A stretch of DNA of 64,000 nt from Conchiformibius sp. (GTDB lineage: Bacteria > Pseudomonadota > Gammaproteobacteria > Burkholderiales > Neisseriaceae), in the NCBI GenBank assembly GCA_029984035.1, contig JASBYJ010000001.1, positions 1-64,000 of the forward strand, in the 5' to 3' direction. Shown piece by piece: positions 8,978 to 18,598 of the stretch. The notes beneath the pieces are model-generated. The model was not told where the DNA came from, searched no databases, and worked only from the letters and a program-made list of their open reading frames with translations. A program made the position numbers and the translations under genes. Every line of letters begins with the position of its first letter. The first letter of the stretch is position 1.

Positions 8978-9085
8978 ATGCGGCTTTCGTGAGTGTATGC
9001 GGAATCAGTTTGCTGATTGCTGAATAGCTAGGGGTTGGTATTTTAACGGTTTATATTCAGTGTAGAGGGGTTGGCAAGACAATAA

Positions 9086-9114
9086 AGGCTGCCTGAAAAT
9101 CTTTCAGGCAGCCT
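9086..9114 (-). terminator. DUS inverted-repeat terminator of purA
   Basis: Two inverted DUS copies form a 13-bp stem (AGGCTGCCTGAAA at 9086-9098 and its complement at 9102-9114). On the minus strand the stem is followed by TTTATT. It lies 5 bp beyond the purA stop. Confidence 0.8.
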
Positions 9115-9119
9115 AAAGT

Positions 9120-10418
9120 TTACGCAAACGGGTGCTGAATCAAAATCGTTTCATCACGGTCCGGTCCGGTGGAGACGATAGCAATCGGCGCACCGCACAC
9201 TTCTTCGATGCGTCTGAGATAGTTTTTCGCATTTTCGGGCAGGGCCTCAAAGGATTTCGCGCCGAAAGTGGATTCCGTCCAACCGGGCAGGGTTTCGTAA
9301 ATCGGTGTGCAGCCTTCCACATCGTGCGCACCAAAGGGCAGAATGTCGGTAGTGCTGCCATCGGGCAGAGTGTAGCCGACACAGATTTTGATGTTTTCGA
9401 TGCCGTCCATTACATCCAGCTTGGTAATGCACATGCCGCTGATGCCGTTGATTTGGATGGAACGTTTCAAAGCTGCGGCGTCAAACCAGCCGCAACGGCG
9501 CGGGCGGCCGGTTACCGAGCCGAATTCGTTGCCGCGCTTGGCCAAACCTTCGCCCACTTTGTCAAAGAGTTCGGTGGGGAATGGTCCCGAACCTACGCGC
9601 GTGGTGTAGGCTTTGACGATGCCCAATACGTAATCCAACATTTGCGGCGGTACGCCCGCGCCCGCGGAGGCTGCCCCCGCTAAACAATTTGACGAAGTAA
9701 CAAAGGGATAAGTGCCGTAATCAATGTCCAGCAAGGTGCCTTGTGCGCCTTCAAACAATAAACGTTCGCCGTTTCGGTTTTTAGCGTACAAGGTGCTTGC
9801 CACATCGTGGAGCATAGGCAGAATACGGTCGCGGAAGCTGCGGATTTTGCCCATCACTTCTTCGAAATCTACCGGTTTGGCATGGTGCAAATGCTCAAGC
9901 TGGACATTGTAGAGTGCCAAATTGGCCTCTACTTTGGCGGCAACCAAATCCATATCGGTCAAATCGCCTGCGCGTACGGAGCGGCGTGCCACTTTGTCTT
10001 CATAGGCGGGGCCGATGCCGCGTCCCGTAGTGCCGATTTTGCCTGCGCCGCGTGAGGCTTCGCGGGCTTGGTCAAGCGCGATGTGATAGGGGAGAATAAG
10101 CGGCGCAGTCGGAGCGATTTTTAAGCGTTGTTCCACGTTTTTTACGCCTGCGGCCGACAGTTCGTCTATTTCGCCCAACAGCGCTTCGGGAGATATCACC
10201 ACGCCTGAACCGATATAACAAGTGAGGTTTTCGTGCAAAATGCCGCTCGGAATCAGGCGCAAAACCGTTTTTTTACCGCCGACCACCAAGGTGTGTCCGG
10301 CATTGTGTCCGCCTTGGAAACGCACCACGCCGCCGGTTTGTTCCGCCAGCCAGTCCACGATTTTGCCTTTGCCTTCATCGCCCCATTGAGCGCCGATGAC
10401 TACTACGTTTTGTGCCAT
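9120..10418 (-). CDS. purA: Adenylosuccinate synthetase
   Basis: PurA joins aspartate to IMP with GTP, the first committed step to AMP. The 432-residue protein has the N-terminal GAQWGDEGKGK phosphate loop, QGGHNAGHT with the catalytic histidine, GTTGRGIGPAYEDK, and the C-terminal GTP-binding STGPDRDETI. Full length with a DUS-hairpin terminator directly downstream. purA next to hisZ is a recurring order in beta-proteobacteria; here a small secreted-protein gene lies between them. Confidence 0.97.
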   Translation of the reverse strand: MAQNVVVIGAQWGDEGKGKIVDWLAEQTGGVVRFQGGHNAGHTLVVGGKKTVLRLIPSGILHENLTCYIGSGVVISPEALLGEIDELSAAGVKNVEQRLKIAPTAPLILPYHIALDQAREASRGAGKIGTTGRGIGPAYEDKVARRSVRAGDLTDMDLVAAKVEANLALYNVQLEHLHHAKPVDFEEVMGKIRSFRDRILPMLHDVASTLYAKNRNGERLLFEGAQGTLLDIDYGTYPFVTSSNCLAGAASAGAGVPPQMLDYVLGIVKAYTTRVGSGPFPTELFDKVGEGLAKRGNEFGSVTGRPRRCGWFDAAALKRSIQINGISGMCITKLDVMDGIENIKICVGYTLPDGSTTDILPFGAHDVEGCTPIYETLPGWTESTFGAKSFEALPENAKNYLRRIEEVCGAPIAIVSTGPDRDETILIQHPFA

Positions 10419-10501
10419 GTTTGAACCTTATCAAATAGAAAAATAATATTTTATAAAACCGAAGCCTTTAGGCCGTTCAGGCAGCCTGAACGGTGCAGGC
10501 A

Positions 10502-10903
10502 TCATGTTGGCGCGTGGTCGTAAGCGCCTCTGACCGCGCAACCTTTGCTGATTTTGCCTCGATAGTGCAATGTCGCACTAAATTCGTTCGAGTTGCCGTT
10601 ATTATCGCGACAGGGTTTGCCGCTGATATTGAGAACGACTTCGCCAAAACGGGTTTTGCCATAAAATTCCACGCCTTTTGAATAGGCTAGCCGTCTGACT
10701 TTCAGACGCGGATGGTATTCGTGGCGTTGAACGGTTTCCAGCGACATTCTGTTGTTTTTGATGACTGCACGCCAACCGTAATCGCCGTCCCAACTCCATG
10801 CCGTAAATTCTTTTACCACCGTATCTTGTTGGACGGATTGCGCTGCCAATTGCGAGCAAAGACCGGTCAGTGTTATCAGAAGAAGTATGTGCTGTTTTAT
10901 CAT
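10502..10903 (-). CDS. Hypothetical secreted protein
   Basis: A 133-residue protein with a signal peptide (hydrophobic HILLLITLTGLCSQLAAQS, cleavage probably after the first AAQ). The mature part contains two cysteines, GKPCRDNNGNSNEF and SKGCAVRGAY, which could form a disulfide. The C-terminal pattern of a short beta-rich segment ending in a GCA motif resembles COG3650-type periplasmic proteins, but I do not assign a function. It sits between purA and hisZ on the same strand. Confidence 0.65.
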   Translation of the reverse strand: MIKQHILLLITLTGLCSQLAAQSVQQDTVVKEFTAWSWDGDYGWRAVIKNNRMSLETVQRHEYHPRLKVRRLAYSKGVEFYGKTRFGEVVLNISGKPCRDNNGNSNEFSATLHYRGKISKGCAVRGAYDHAPT

Positions 10904-11037
10904 TGAATCAGACCTGATAAATGTTATAGGGACGGTATCTGTCTTTAACGGCCAACCGAATGCGGGGCAAATGATTTGTTTCGCCTTTCATTGCGGTTAA
11001 TCGGGTAACGTATTAATCAACCTATTAGGGTGCGGGG

Positions 11038-12177
11038 CTATACTACCACCCATTCCCCTTCGCGGCAGCATAAACGTTTCAGGCTGCCTGAAAGATTTTC
11101 AGTGCCGTAATCCACTACTACGCAGATGCCTTGTTCCCTGAGTTTGTCGGCTGCCGAACGGGCTGCAGGATAATCTGCTGCGGCGACAAATACGGCTTCT
11201 TTGCGCGGCGTATCGGGCAAATAACCGGCAAACAGGCGCAAATCAAAGCTGAAACCTGTGGCAGGACGGGTGCGTCCGAAGTGGCTGCCCAAACCGTCAT
11301 AGCGTCCGCCGCGTGCAACGGCATCGTGATGTTCGGGCGTGTAGGCGGCATACAGCAAACCGGTGTGGTAGTTGTCAACGCGTACTTCGGCCAAATCGAT
11401 GTGTACGGTTTGCTCGGGAAAGGCTGCACACACTTGTCCGAGTGAATCCAGTGCTTGGCTGACCGCGCTCAGTTGTGGCAGTTTGGTCCGGGCCGTTTCC
11501 AAAATGTCGCGTCCGCCGTAGAGTTCGGGCAGGAGTGCAAAGGCGTTGCGCCAAATATCGTCCAGTTGCCAGTTTTGCGATAAGGCGTTGACGGCTTCTC
11601 GGTCTTTGTTTTGCAGCAGCGCGAGCATTTGCCTGCTTTGTTCTTCGTTGAGATGTGCGGCTTGGGCGATGGCGCGGAAAACGCCGATGTGTCCCAGCGA
11701 CAGGATGGTGTTGTGCAAATGCCCGATTTTCAGGGCTTTGAGCATGAGCTCAATCAGTTCTATGTCGGCAGCGGTGCTGTCGCAACCGTACAGTTCGGCA
11801 CCGGTTTGGAAAGGTTCGCGCGTGGTTAGAAAACCATCGGGTTTGGCGTGTAATACGCTGCCTGAATAACACAAACGGTTGATGCCTTGGTTGGCGGAAA
11901 GGAGGTGGGCGTCAATCCGTGCAACCTGCGGCGTGATATCGGCGCGGATACCGAGCTGCCGTCCGCTCATTTGGTCGACTACGCGGATGGTTTTTAAAGA
12001 GAGGCCTTCATCGATATGGGTGAGCAGGGAAGCGCTGTATTCCATGAGCGGCGGATGCACGAGTTCGTAGCCGTGTACGCGGAACAAGCCGAGCACGCGT
12101 TCTTTGGCGTTTTCCAAGAAACGGGCGCGTTCGGGAAGAATGTCGGCAATATGGTCGGGCAGCTGCCAAGTCTGCAT
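11038..12177 (-). CDS. hisZ: ATP phosphoribosyltransferase regulatory subunit
   Basis: HisZ is a HisRS-like, catalytically inactive paralogue that pairs with short-form HisG to start histidine synthesis. The product (379 residues) begins MQTWQLPDHIADILPERA, as in Neisseria HisZ; a GTG 15 bp upstream (12192) is an alternative, but the GGAG site fits 12177 better. Class II synthetase-type motifs are seen in GIRADITPQVARIDAHL and the C-terminal VARGGRYDGLGSHFG. hisG is not in the window. Confidence 0.93.
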   Translation of the reverse strand: MQTWQLPDHIADILPERARFLENAKERVLGLFRVHGYELVHPPLMEYSASLLTHIDEGLSLKTIRVVDQMSGRQLGIRADITPQVARIDAHLLSANQGINRLCYSGSVLHAKPDGFLTTREPFQTGAELYGCDSTAADIELIELMLKALKIGHLHNTILSLGHIGVFRAIAQAAHLNEEQSRQMLALLQNKDREAVNALSQNWQLDDIWRNAFALLPELYGGRDILETARTKLPQLSAVSQALDSLGQVCAAFPEQTVHIDLAEVRVDNYHTGLLYAAYTPEHHDAVARGGRYDGLGSHFGRTRPATGFSFDLRLFAGYLPDTPRKEAVFVAAADYPAARSAADKLREQGICVVVDYGTENLSGSLKRLCCREGEWVVV

Positions 12178-12322
12178 GAGTGTCTCCGTCACCGTAAAAA
12201 TCGGTTGAAAACAGAATTTAACACAAAATAACCTGCTTGGGCAGGCGAAAGCGGCAGCATTTTTGCCAAACCCGGCCGTTTGTTTCTATAATCCGCCCTT
12301 TACGCATCATTAGGAGTTTGTC

Positions 12323-13726
12323 GTGGATTTTCGCGTTTCTGCTGCTCAACCGGAAGAGTTGGCTTCCGTTTTATTTGTTTGTACCGAAAACGCTGCTAAT
12401 AAAACGGCGGAATTGCTGCTGCAGAATTTGAGCGAGAAGGAAAACTTCTCTGCCATGCAGGCGGTGGTTTCAGGCAGCCTGCACCATACGGCAGTGCTGC
12501 GTTTGCGTTCTTTTGATACCGAGTCGCTGCAAAAAGCATGTCAAGAGGCGGCCGATTGGATGCAGAAACAGTCGAAGCTAGTGATAGGTTTGAACAGTTT
12601 GGAAGCGGAGCAGGCAACGGCAGCCGCGCGTGCTTTGGTGTTGGCGGCCGGTGGTGCGGTTTACCGTTTCGAACAGTTCAAAACCGATAAAAATCCTGCC
12701 AAATTGGAAAGTGCGGTATTTGTCAGCGCCGAACACACCGAAGCGGTTCAGGCAGCCGTTTCCGAAGCGCAATCGCTGCTTGACGGCGTTAATCTCTGCA
12801 AAGATTTGGGCAATACCGCTCCCAACGTCTGCACGCCTTCCTATCTTGCCGATACGGCCAAACGCGAAGCCGAAGCCGTGGGTGCGACTGTGAAAATTTT
12901 GGACGAACACTATATCCGCGAGCATATGGGTGCGTTTTGGTCGGTGGCGAAAGGCAGCGTGCAGCCGCCGCGTTTGATTGAATTGTCTTATTTCGGTGCG
13001 TCCGATAAAGCGGCGGCTCCGATTGTGCTGGTGGGCAAAGGCATTACCTTCGACAGCGGCGGTATCTCGCTCAAACCGGGTGAAGGTATGGACGAAATGA
13101 AATACGATATGTGCGGTGCGGCTTCGGTGATTGGTACGTTTGTTTCGGCGGTTAAGGCGAAATTGCCGCTGAATCTGATTGCAGTCGTGCCTACTTGCGA
13201 AAATATGCCTGACGCAGGTGCCAGCAAACCGGGTGATATCGTTACCGCTATGAACGGCACCACCATTGAAATTTTGAATACCGATGCCGAAGGCCGCTTG
13301 ATTTTGTGTGATGCGCTGACTTATGCCGAACAGTTCAAGCCGCAGGCCGTGATTGACGTTGCCACGCTTACCGGTGCGTGTATCATCGCTTTGGGACACG
13401 TTGCCAGCGGCCTGACCGCCAACGACCAAGATTTGGCGGAGCAGTTGCTCTCTGCTGCACGAGTCAGCAACGACAAGGCTTGGCAATTGCCGTTGTTTGA
13501 AGAATACAAGGAGCAGCTCAAATCCAATTTTGCCGACCTGCAAAACATCGGCGGTCGACCCGCGGGTACGATTACCGCTGCCACTTTTCTCGCGCATTTC
13601 ACCGAAAACTACCGTTGGGCGCATTTGGATATTGCAGGAACGGCGTGGAAATCCGGTAAGGACAAAGGTGCGACAGGCCGCCCCGTGCCGTTGTTGTTCC
13701 AATTCCTGAAACAGCAGGCTGCCTGA
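12323..13726 (+). CDS. pepA: Leucyl aminopeptidase (M17)
   Basis: A 467-residue cytosolic metallo-aminopeptidase. The two-metal active site is seen in VLVGKGITFDSGGISLKPG, MDEMKYDMCGAASVIG and NTDAEGRLILCDALTYAE, the last being the M17 signature. The variable N-terminal domain occupies about residues 1-155. Start is GTG 12323, supported by AGGAG 7 bp upstream. The stop codon region merges into a DUS. Divergent from hisZ. Confidence 0.94.
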   Translation: MDFRVSAAQPEELASVLFVCTENAANKTAELLLQNLSEKENFSAMQAVVSGSLHHTAVLRLRSFDTESLQKACQEAADWMQKQSKLVIGLNSLEAEQATAAARALVLAAGGAVYRFEQFKTDKNPAKLESAVFVSAEHTEAVQAAVSEAQSLLDGVNLCKDLGNTAPNVCTPSYLADTAKREAEAVGATVKILDEHYIREHMGAFWSVAKGSVQPPRLIELSYFGASDKAAAPIVLVGKGITFDSGGISLKPGEGMDEMKYDMCGAASVIGTFVSAVKAKLPLNLIAVVPTCENMPDAGASKPGDIVTAMNGTTIEILNTDAEGRLILCDALTYAEQFKPQAVIDVATLTGACIIALGHVASGLTANDQDLAEQLLSAARVSNDKAWQLPLFEEYKEQLKSNFADLQNIGGRPAGTITAATFLAHFTENYRWAHLDIAGTAWKSGKDKGATGRPVPLLFQFLKQQAA

Positions 13727-14173
13727 AAAAGACTATGCCTGAAAGGGAATAATATACAGTCGGCGTGCTGATTTTCAGGCAGCTTAGTATCCAAAACGGT
13801 TTCCTGTCGGCATATCAAGAAATGTTCAGGCAGCTTGTTTTCAGGCTGCCTGAACTTATTTCGTTTCCGAGCGGGAATTGGGCAGAATCCGTGATTCTCT
13901 CCAAAGCAAATACTTTGCTGCAATTGAGACCATTGGCGCAAGAAAGCTAAGTAATGAATATATGACCTTTGCTGTGGTCATGACGCGTTGCAATACCGTT
14001 CATATGGTTTTTATGCAAAGCCGGCAAGTTGCAGGCGGTATCGGCAACGCAGCCCAACGGATTGACAGCGTATGACGAATGGAGCCAATACTATGCGTTT
14101 GCCATCCGTCATTCGTTCAGCGTATCAACCGCCCCTCGTTCGGGATAATTGTTTTTCAGGCAGCCTGAATATT
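13727..14173. other. DUS-rich intergenic region before xerD
   Basis: Holds at least four DUS or DUS-like copies (near 13719-13731, 13771-13785, 13823-13855 and 14155-14169) and no convincing gene. The last copy lies just before the xerD start. Confidence 0.6.
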
Positions 14174-15046
14174 ATGGAACACCTTATCACCGCTTTTACC
14201 GACCATTTATGGCTTCAGGAAAGATTGTCCGACAATACCTTGGCGGCCTACCGCCGCGATTTGGAGAAAACCGCCGTCCGTTTGTCGGAATGCGGTTTGG
14301 ATTTTTTGTCGGCGCAAAGCAGCGATATTGCCGCCGCCGTTTATGTAGAGAGCGAACAACCGCGCTCGCAAGCGCGTGCTTTATCGGCCTGCCGCAAGTT
14401 TTACCGTTGGCTGGAAGAAAACGGACAACGCAGCGACAACCCTTGCCGTGATTTGAAAACCGCACGCCAAGGACGCACGCTGCCGCCGGTGATTAGTGAA
14501 CAGCAAATCGATATTCTGTTGTCGGCTCCCGATACGGATACGCCGCACGGTTTGCGCGATAAAGCGTTGTTGGAATTGATGTATGCCTGCGGTTTGCGTG
14601 TCAGCGAAGCGGTGAAATTGCGGATAGACGAGGTCGGTTTGGAAAACGGTATCGTGAATACTATCGGTAAAGGAAACAAGCAGCGCATCGTGCCATTGGG
14701 CGAGGAGGCGGCGTATTGGCTGGAGCGTTATATTTCGGAAGCGCGGCCGATGTTGTTAAAAGGGAAGTCGTGCGATTATATATTTGTTTCGCAAAAGAAA
14801 ACCGGCATCAGCCGCCAGCTTGCTTGGATGATTGTATCGAATTATGCCGCCGCCGCCGGTATCAGGCACCTTTCTCCGCACGGTTTGCGCCACGCCTTTG
14901 CCACGCATTTGGTCAATCACGGTGCCGATTTGCGTGTTGTGCAGATGTTGTTGGGGCACAGTAATATTACCACTACGCAGATTTATACTTATGTTGCCGA
15001 TGAACGTCTGAAAAGAGTTGTGGACACTTTTCATCCGCGCCGCTGA
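14174..15046 (+). CDS. xerD: Tyrosine recombinase XerD
   Basis: XerD, with XerC, resolves chromosome dimers at dif at the division septum. The 290-residue product begins MEHLITAFTDHLWLQERLSD; an in-frame extension upstream is judged untranslated. The N-terminal SAM-like core-binding domain spans about 1-90. The catalytic residues of the recombinase fold are seen: Arg in ACGLRVSEAVKL, Lys in GKGNKQRIVPLG, HGLRHAFATHL, LLGHSNITTTQIYTYV with the final tyrosine nucleophile. Length agrees with the family. Confidence 0.94.
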   Translation: MEHLITAFTDHLWLQERLSDNTLAAYRRDLEKTAVRLSECGLDFLSAQSSDIAAAVYVESEQPRSQARALSACRKFYRWLEENGQRSDNPCRDLKTARQGRTLPPVISEQQIDILLSAPDTDTPHGLRDKALLELMYACGLRVSEAVKLRIDEVGLENGIVNTIGKGNKQRIVPLGEEAAYWLERYISEARPMLLKGKSCDYIFVSQKKTGISRQLAWMIVSNYAAAAGIRHLSPHGLRHAFATHLVNHGADLRVVQMLLGHSNITTTQIYTYVADERLKRVVDTFHPRR

Positions 15047-15305
15047 AATGGATTGTGTTGATAGTTGCGAGATAGAAAAGGCTGCGAAGATACGGATGGT
15101 TTTAAACCGATATGAAGCGATGGAATGCAGTTCGGGAAGCAAAATTTACAATTGAAAACGGCATTAAAATTCGGGTTTGGCAGTGGTTATGTAGTTGTTA
15201 TCGGTTTTATTGAAACGGTTCAGGCAGCCTGTGGCGTAATAGGCTGTCTTATATTTGCAAATTCCTATTGTGGTCTGATATATAAGAAAATCAAAAATAT
15301 AGTAA

Positions 15306-15342
15306 GCCCCTAAACGTTAACCATGTTTAAGGGGATTTTTTT
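15306..15342 (+). terminator. Rho-independent terminator
   Basis: Stem CCCCTAAAC / GTTTAAGGGG with one bulged base, followed by ATTTTTTT on the plus strand. Confidence 0.8.
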
Positions 15343-15529
15343 ATGAACATCACTTGTTCGAGTGTTTTAAAGAACCGACCGAAGCATTACAAAATGCTGC
15401 CTGCATATTTTTTGCCTAAGGTTGTATCTGAAAGATGTCGGGGGTGATTAAAGATATAAAATCTGTTGCGTATGTTCTCGTTGTTGTGATGTGCAAATAT
15501 TGGTCAGTAAGATAAAAGCAGCTGTCACA

Positions 15530-15556
15530 AAAGTGGCGGATATTATCCGCCACTTT
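15530..15556 (-). terminator. Near-perfect palindrome, terminator of hemA
   Basis: A 13-bp perfect arm AAAGTGGCGGATA and its complement are separated by a single base. On the minus strand it is followed by TTTTGTG. It lies 58 bp past the hemA stop and may work in both directions. Confidence 0.7.
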
Positions 15557-15613
15557 GATTGTTTGGTTGTTGTTTGTCGAGCAGACATCCGGTTAGGCTG
15601 TCTGAAGTTTTCG

Positions 15614-16861
15614 TCAGCGTCTGTGCTGCGGCAGGCGGTATACTTCGCTTAAGGCATGCACAACGTGGCTTTCGTGTGATTTGTTTAAAGCGCGGGTGGG
15701 AGAATGCAGCAGCTTGTTGGTAAGCTGCACGGATAGGCGCTCCAGCACTTCTTCGGCAGGAGTGCCTTTTGCCAGTTGGCGCAAGGCGTTATCCAGCACT
15801 TGTCGGCGGGCGCGTTCGCCCTCGTCGCGTAATGCGCAAATCAGCGGTACGCGTTGGCGGCTTTGTTGCCAAGCAATGAATTCGCCGACTTTTTCTCTAA
15901 CCAGTGCTTCGGCTTCTGCGGCGGCGGCAGTACGCGCTTCTTTGCCTTCTGCAACCACTGCGGCGGTGTCGTCCACCGTAAACAGGCTGACGCCTTTTAT
16001 GCGTGCGGCTGCCGTCTCAATGTCGCGCGGCACGGCCAAATCCAGCATAAATATCGGTTTTCCCTGGCGTTTAGACATTGCTGCCGCCACCATATCGGCA
16101 GAAATAACGGGCAATTCGCTGCCTGTGCAGGAAACGATAATGTCAAAGCGGTGTAATATTTCAGGCAGCACATCTAATTTGCAGGCTTGGGCATCTACGG
16201 TTAATTTGCTGCATAAATTGACGGCACGGGTGAGCGTGCGGTTGGCAATCATCAGGGTTTGGGGTTCTGCGGCTGCGAAATAGGTGGCAACCGATTCGTT
16301 CATTTCGCCTGCACCGACAAATAAGACGTTTAATTCATTGATATTGCCTAAAGTACGCTCTGCCATACGCACTGCGGCGGAAGCCATTGAAACGACATTG
16401 TCGCCGACACCGCTGCTGCTGCGCACATCTTTGGCGGCGGCAAAAGTGCGTTGGAATAAGGCATTGAGCCATGTGCCTACCGCGTTGTTTTCCGAAGCGG
16501 TGCGCACGGCTTCTTTCATTTGTCCCAAAATTTGCGGCTCGCCCAATACCATGCTGTCCAAGCCGCAGGCAACGCGGAAAGCGTGATGGATGGTATCGCT
16601 GCAACCGAGCGTGTAGAGATAGGGACGTATTTCCTCCGTATCGGTGTTGTGGAACTGCGACAGCCATTGGATAACGTCTTCGCTGTCGCCGACAAAATAC
16701 AGTTCGGTGCGGTTGCAGGTGGATAAAATCACTGCTTCGGCAGCGGCGGTGGAACTCAATTCGCGCACGGCATCACCAAGCACGGCGGCAGGAAACGCCA
16801 GCTTTTCACGGATGTGTACGGGTGCTGTTTGGTGGTTCAAACCGATAACTGCGAGTTTCAT
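15614..16861 (-). CDS. hemA: Glutamyl-tRNA reductase
   Basis: HemA reduces glutamyl-tRNA to glutamate-1-semialdehyde, the first step of C5 heme synthesis. The 415-residue protein has the catalytic cysteine in ILSTCNRTELY, the GLDSMVLGEPQILGQMK signature, an NADPH-binding stretch LNVLFVGAGEMNE and the C-terminal dimerisation helices. Full length. Divergent from pdxH; a possible Fur-like site lies in the shared upstream region. Confidence 0.96.
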   Translation of the reverse strand: MKLAVIGLNHQTAPVHIREKLAFPAAVLGDAVRELSSTAAAEAVILSTCNRTELYFVGDSEDVIQWLSQFHNTDTEEIRPYLYTLGCSDTIHHAFRVACGLDSMVLGEPQILGQMKEAVRTASENNAVGTWLNALFQRTFAAAKDVRSSSGVGDNVVSMASAAVRMAERTLGNINELNVLFVGAGEMNESVATYFAAAEPQTLMIANRTLTRAVNLCSKLTVDAQACKLDVLPEILHRFDIIVSCTGSELPVISADMVAAAMSKRQGKPIFMLDLAVPRDIETAAARIKGVSLFTVDDTAAVVAEGKEARTAAAAEAEALVREKVGEFIAWQQSRQRVPLICALRDEGERARRQVLDNALRQLAKGTPAEEVLERLSVQLTNKLLHSPTRALNKSHESHVVHALSEVYRLPQHRR

Positions 16862-17323
16862 AATTGAGTAGTGGTTTGTTATTCTAAAATTAGCGGAATT
16901 ATAGCAAAAAATTACTGAAATTTCCGTTTCCAGAGATTTTAACTATTGAAATAAGAATTATTTTCATTTGTTATATCCTGCCTGAAATGCCGCAGGCGGC
17001 ATAATAATAAAATAGCTGTTGTTTTTTATTTTGAAAACAATATATTGATGGGTGTTATGTAGATAAGGACTGGGACGGTTTGCCGCTTTTAAAAGCGGAA
17101 TTAATCGGACTGTATTGTTGCAAGATGGGTTCACTTCGCATCATCAACCGGAGACTGCGGGAATAGTTATGCTGATTTGATGGCGCAATCAGGTATGCGA
17201 AGCAGATTGGCTCCGCAATATGTTTGTCTGACATGATAAGGAAATTGCTTTGCGGGGCGGTTTTGTATCGGAAACGCGGCGTATTGACTTACAATGCGCT
17301 CGTTTTTAAGAAAGGAAAACGGT
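16862..17323. promoter_or_regulatory. Divergent hemA/pdxH upstream region
   Basis: This 462-bp region is AT-rich near hemA. An inverted sequence TGAAATAAGAATTATTTTCA (about 16946-16965) resembles a Fur box, which would fit iron control of heme synthesis, but this is a pattern match only. A perfect 16-bp palindrome CCGCTTTTAAAAGCGG lies at 17083-17098. No gene is seen. Confidence 0.35.
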
Positions 17324-17956
17324 ATGGATTTACACGATATCCGTCAGGAATACAGTAGTCGCGAATTGTCGGAAGCGCAATGCGGCAGCGAGCCTTTGCC
17401 GCAATTTACGCAGTGGTTGGAGGAGGCGATGCAAGCGGCCGTCAATGAGCCGACTGCCATGAATGTTGCAACGGTTGGTGAAGACGGCAAAGTGTCGGCG
17501 CGGATGGTGTTGTTGAAGGAAGTGAACGAACAGGGTTTTGTTTTCTTTACCAATTATGCGGGGCGAAAAGGGCGTGAGTTGGAGGCCAATGCGAGTGCGG
17601 CGTTAACGTTTTTTTGGCCGGAATTGGAACGCCAGGTGCGTGTAGAAGGCTACGCTCACAGGCTGCCTGAAACGGCATCCGATGAGTATTTTGACAGTCG
17701 TCCTTACACCAGCCGTATTGGCGCGTGGGCGAGCGAACAGAGCGAAGTGATTGCCAATAAGGGGATATTGGTGGCGCGGGCGGCCGTGTTTGCTGCCAAG
17801 CATCCTTTACACGTGCCGCGTCCGCCGCATTGGGGCGGCTATGTGGTGATACCCGAAAGCGTGGAATTTTGGCAAGGCCGCCCCAGCCGCCTGCACGACC
17901 GTATCCGCTACCGTCTTCAAGACGGAAAATGGTTGAAAGAACGCTTGGCGCCTTGA
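17324..17956 (+). CDS. pdxH: Pyridoxamine 5'-phosphate oxidase
   Basis: PdxH oxidises pyridoxine/pyridoxamine phosphate to pyridoxal phosphate using FMN. The 210-residue protein starts at ATG 17324, 9 bp after an AAGGAAAA site. Family motifs include FVFFTNYAGRKGRELEAN, FFWPELERQVRVEG, SRPYTSRIGAWASEQSE and the C-terminal FWQGRPSRLHDRIRYR. Length matches the family. The acquired metal island begins about 80 bp downstream. Confidence 0.96.
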   Translation: MDLHDIRQEYSSRELSEAQCGSEPLPQFTQWLEEAMQAAVNEPTAMNVATVGEDGKVSARMVLLKEVNEQGFVFFTNYAGRKGRELEANASAALTFFWPELERQVRVEGYAHRLPETASDEYFDSRPYTSRIGAWASEQSEVIANKGILVARAAVFAAKHPLHVPRPPHWGGYVVIPESVEFWQGRPSRLHDRIRYRLQDGKWLKERLAP

Positions 17957-18092
17957 GCTTTCAGGCAGCCTGAAAGGTAATCGGGGTTTGCTTGCCTTAT
18001 GTTGTTGTTCATTCAGTATGGCTTGCAACCAGTCTGTGATCTGCACCCCAAAAGTTGGACTAAAAACCAACTGATTAAGGTGCAGATTTTTT

Positions 18093-18593
18093 ATGACGAA
18101 ATACAACCAATCTTTCAAACAAGAAGTGATCGCATTTTTTCTCCAAAACGGGAAAAATTGCTCACTCACTCGCCAGCAATTTCAGCTTAAAGCCTCCACG
18201 CTACATCGTTGGATTCTGCAATATAACTATAATGGAATCAATAGTTTAGCCGTACTGGGTAAGAGGCAAAAATATTCCCCAGAATTTAAATTAACCGTCA
18301 TACAAGCGGTCAAAAAGGGGCAATTTTCTGCAGAAAGTGCTTGTCTGCATTTTGGTATTGCTAATTCAGGGGTGATTAGCCAGTGGTTGCAAGCCTTTGA
18401 AAAACAAGGTATAAACGGCTTATTTCCAAAGCCGAAAGGACGACCAGCAATGAAACCGAAATACCCGAAAATGCCTCCCCCACCCAAAACCGAAGAAGAA
18501 CGCTTGCGTTATCGGATTTTGGAACTGGAAGCGGAGAATGCTTACCTAAAAAAGTTGCGGGAACTCAACCAAGCAAAAATGCGGAAAAAGTAG
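18093..18593 (+). CDS. IS3-family transposase OrfA
   Basis: A 166-residue DNA-binding protein with two helix-turn-helix regions (about residues 8-50 and 62-110) and a C-terminal leucine-zipper-like coiled coil (RYRILELEAENAYLKKLREL), as in IS150-type OrfA. It ends 5 bp before orfB. In this family a frameshift often makes an OrfAB fusion transposase; a run of A residues near 18576-18592 is a candidate slip site. Confidence 0.9.
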   Translation: MTKYNQSFKQEVIAFFLQNGKNCSLTRQQFQLKASTLHRWILQYNYNGINSLAVLGKRQKYSPEFKLTVIQAVKKGQFSAESACLHFGIANSGVISQWLQAFEKQGINGLFPKPKGRPAMKPKYPKMPPPPKTEEERLRYRILELEAENAYLKKLRELNQAKMRKK

Positions 18594-18598
18594 CCATC

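Larger units (their letters stand above)
15047..15613. other. Intergenic region with two terminators
   Basis: Between xerD and the convergent hemA. It contains one DUS (about 15220-15231) and two terminator hairpins (15306-15342 and 15530-15556). A 62-codon open frame (15125-15313) ends exactly at the first hairpin and has a hydrophobic stretch, but the DUS crosses it and I do not call it a gene. Confidence 0.6.

Noticed and set aside
15125..15313. 62-codon hydrophobic frame after xerD
   Set aside because: It ends at a terminator, which is suggestive, but a DUS runs through it and no start signal is convincing.
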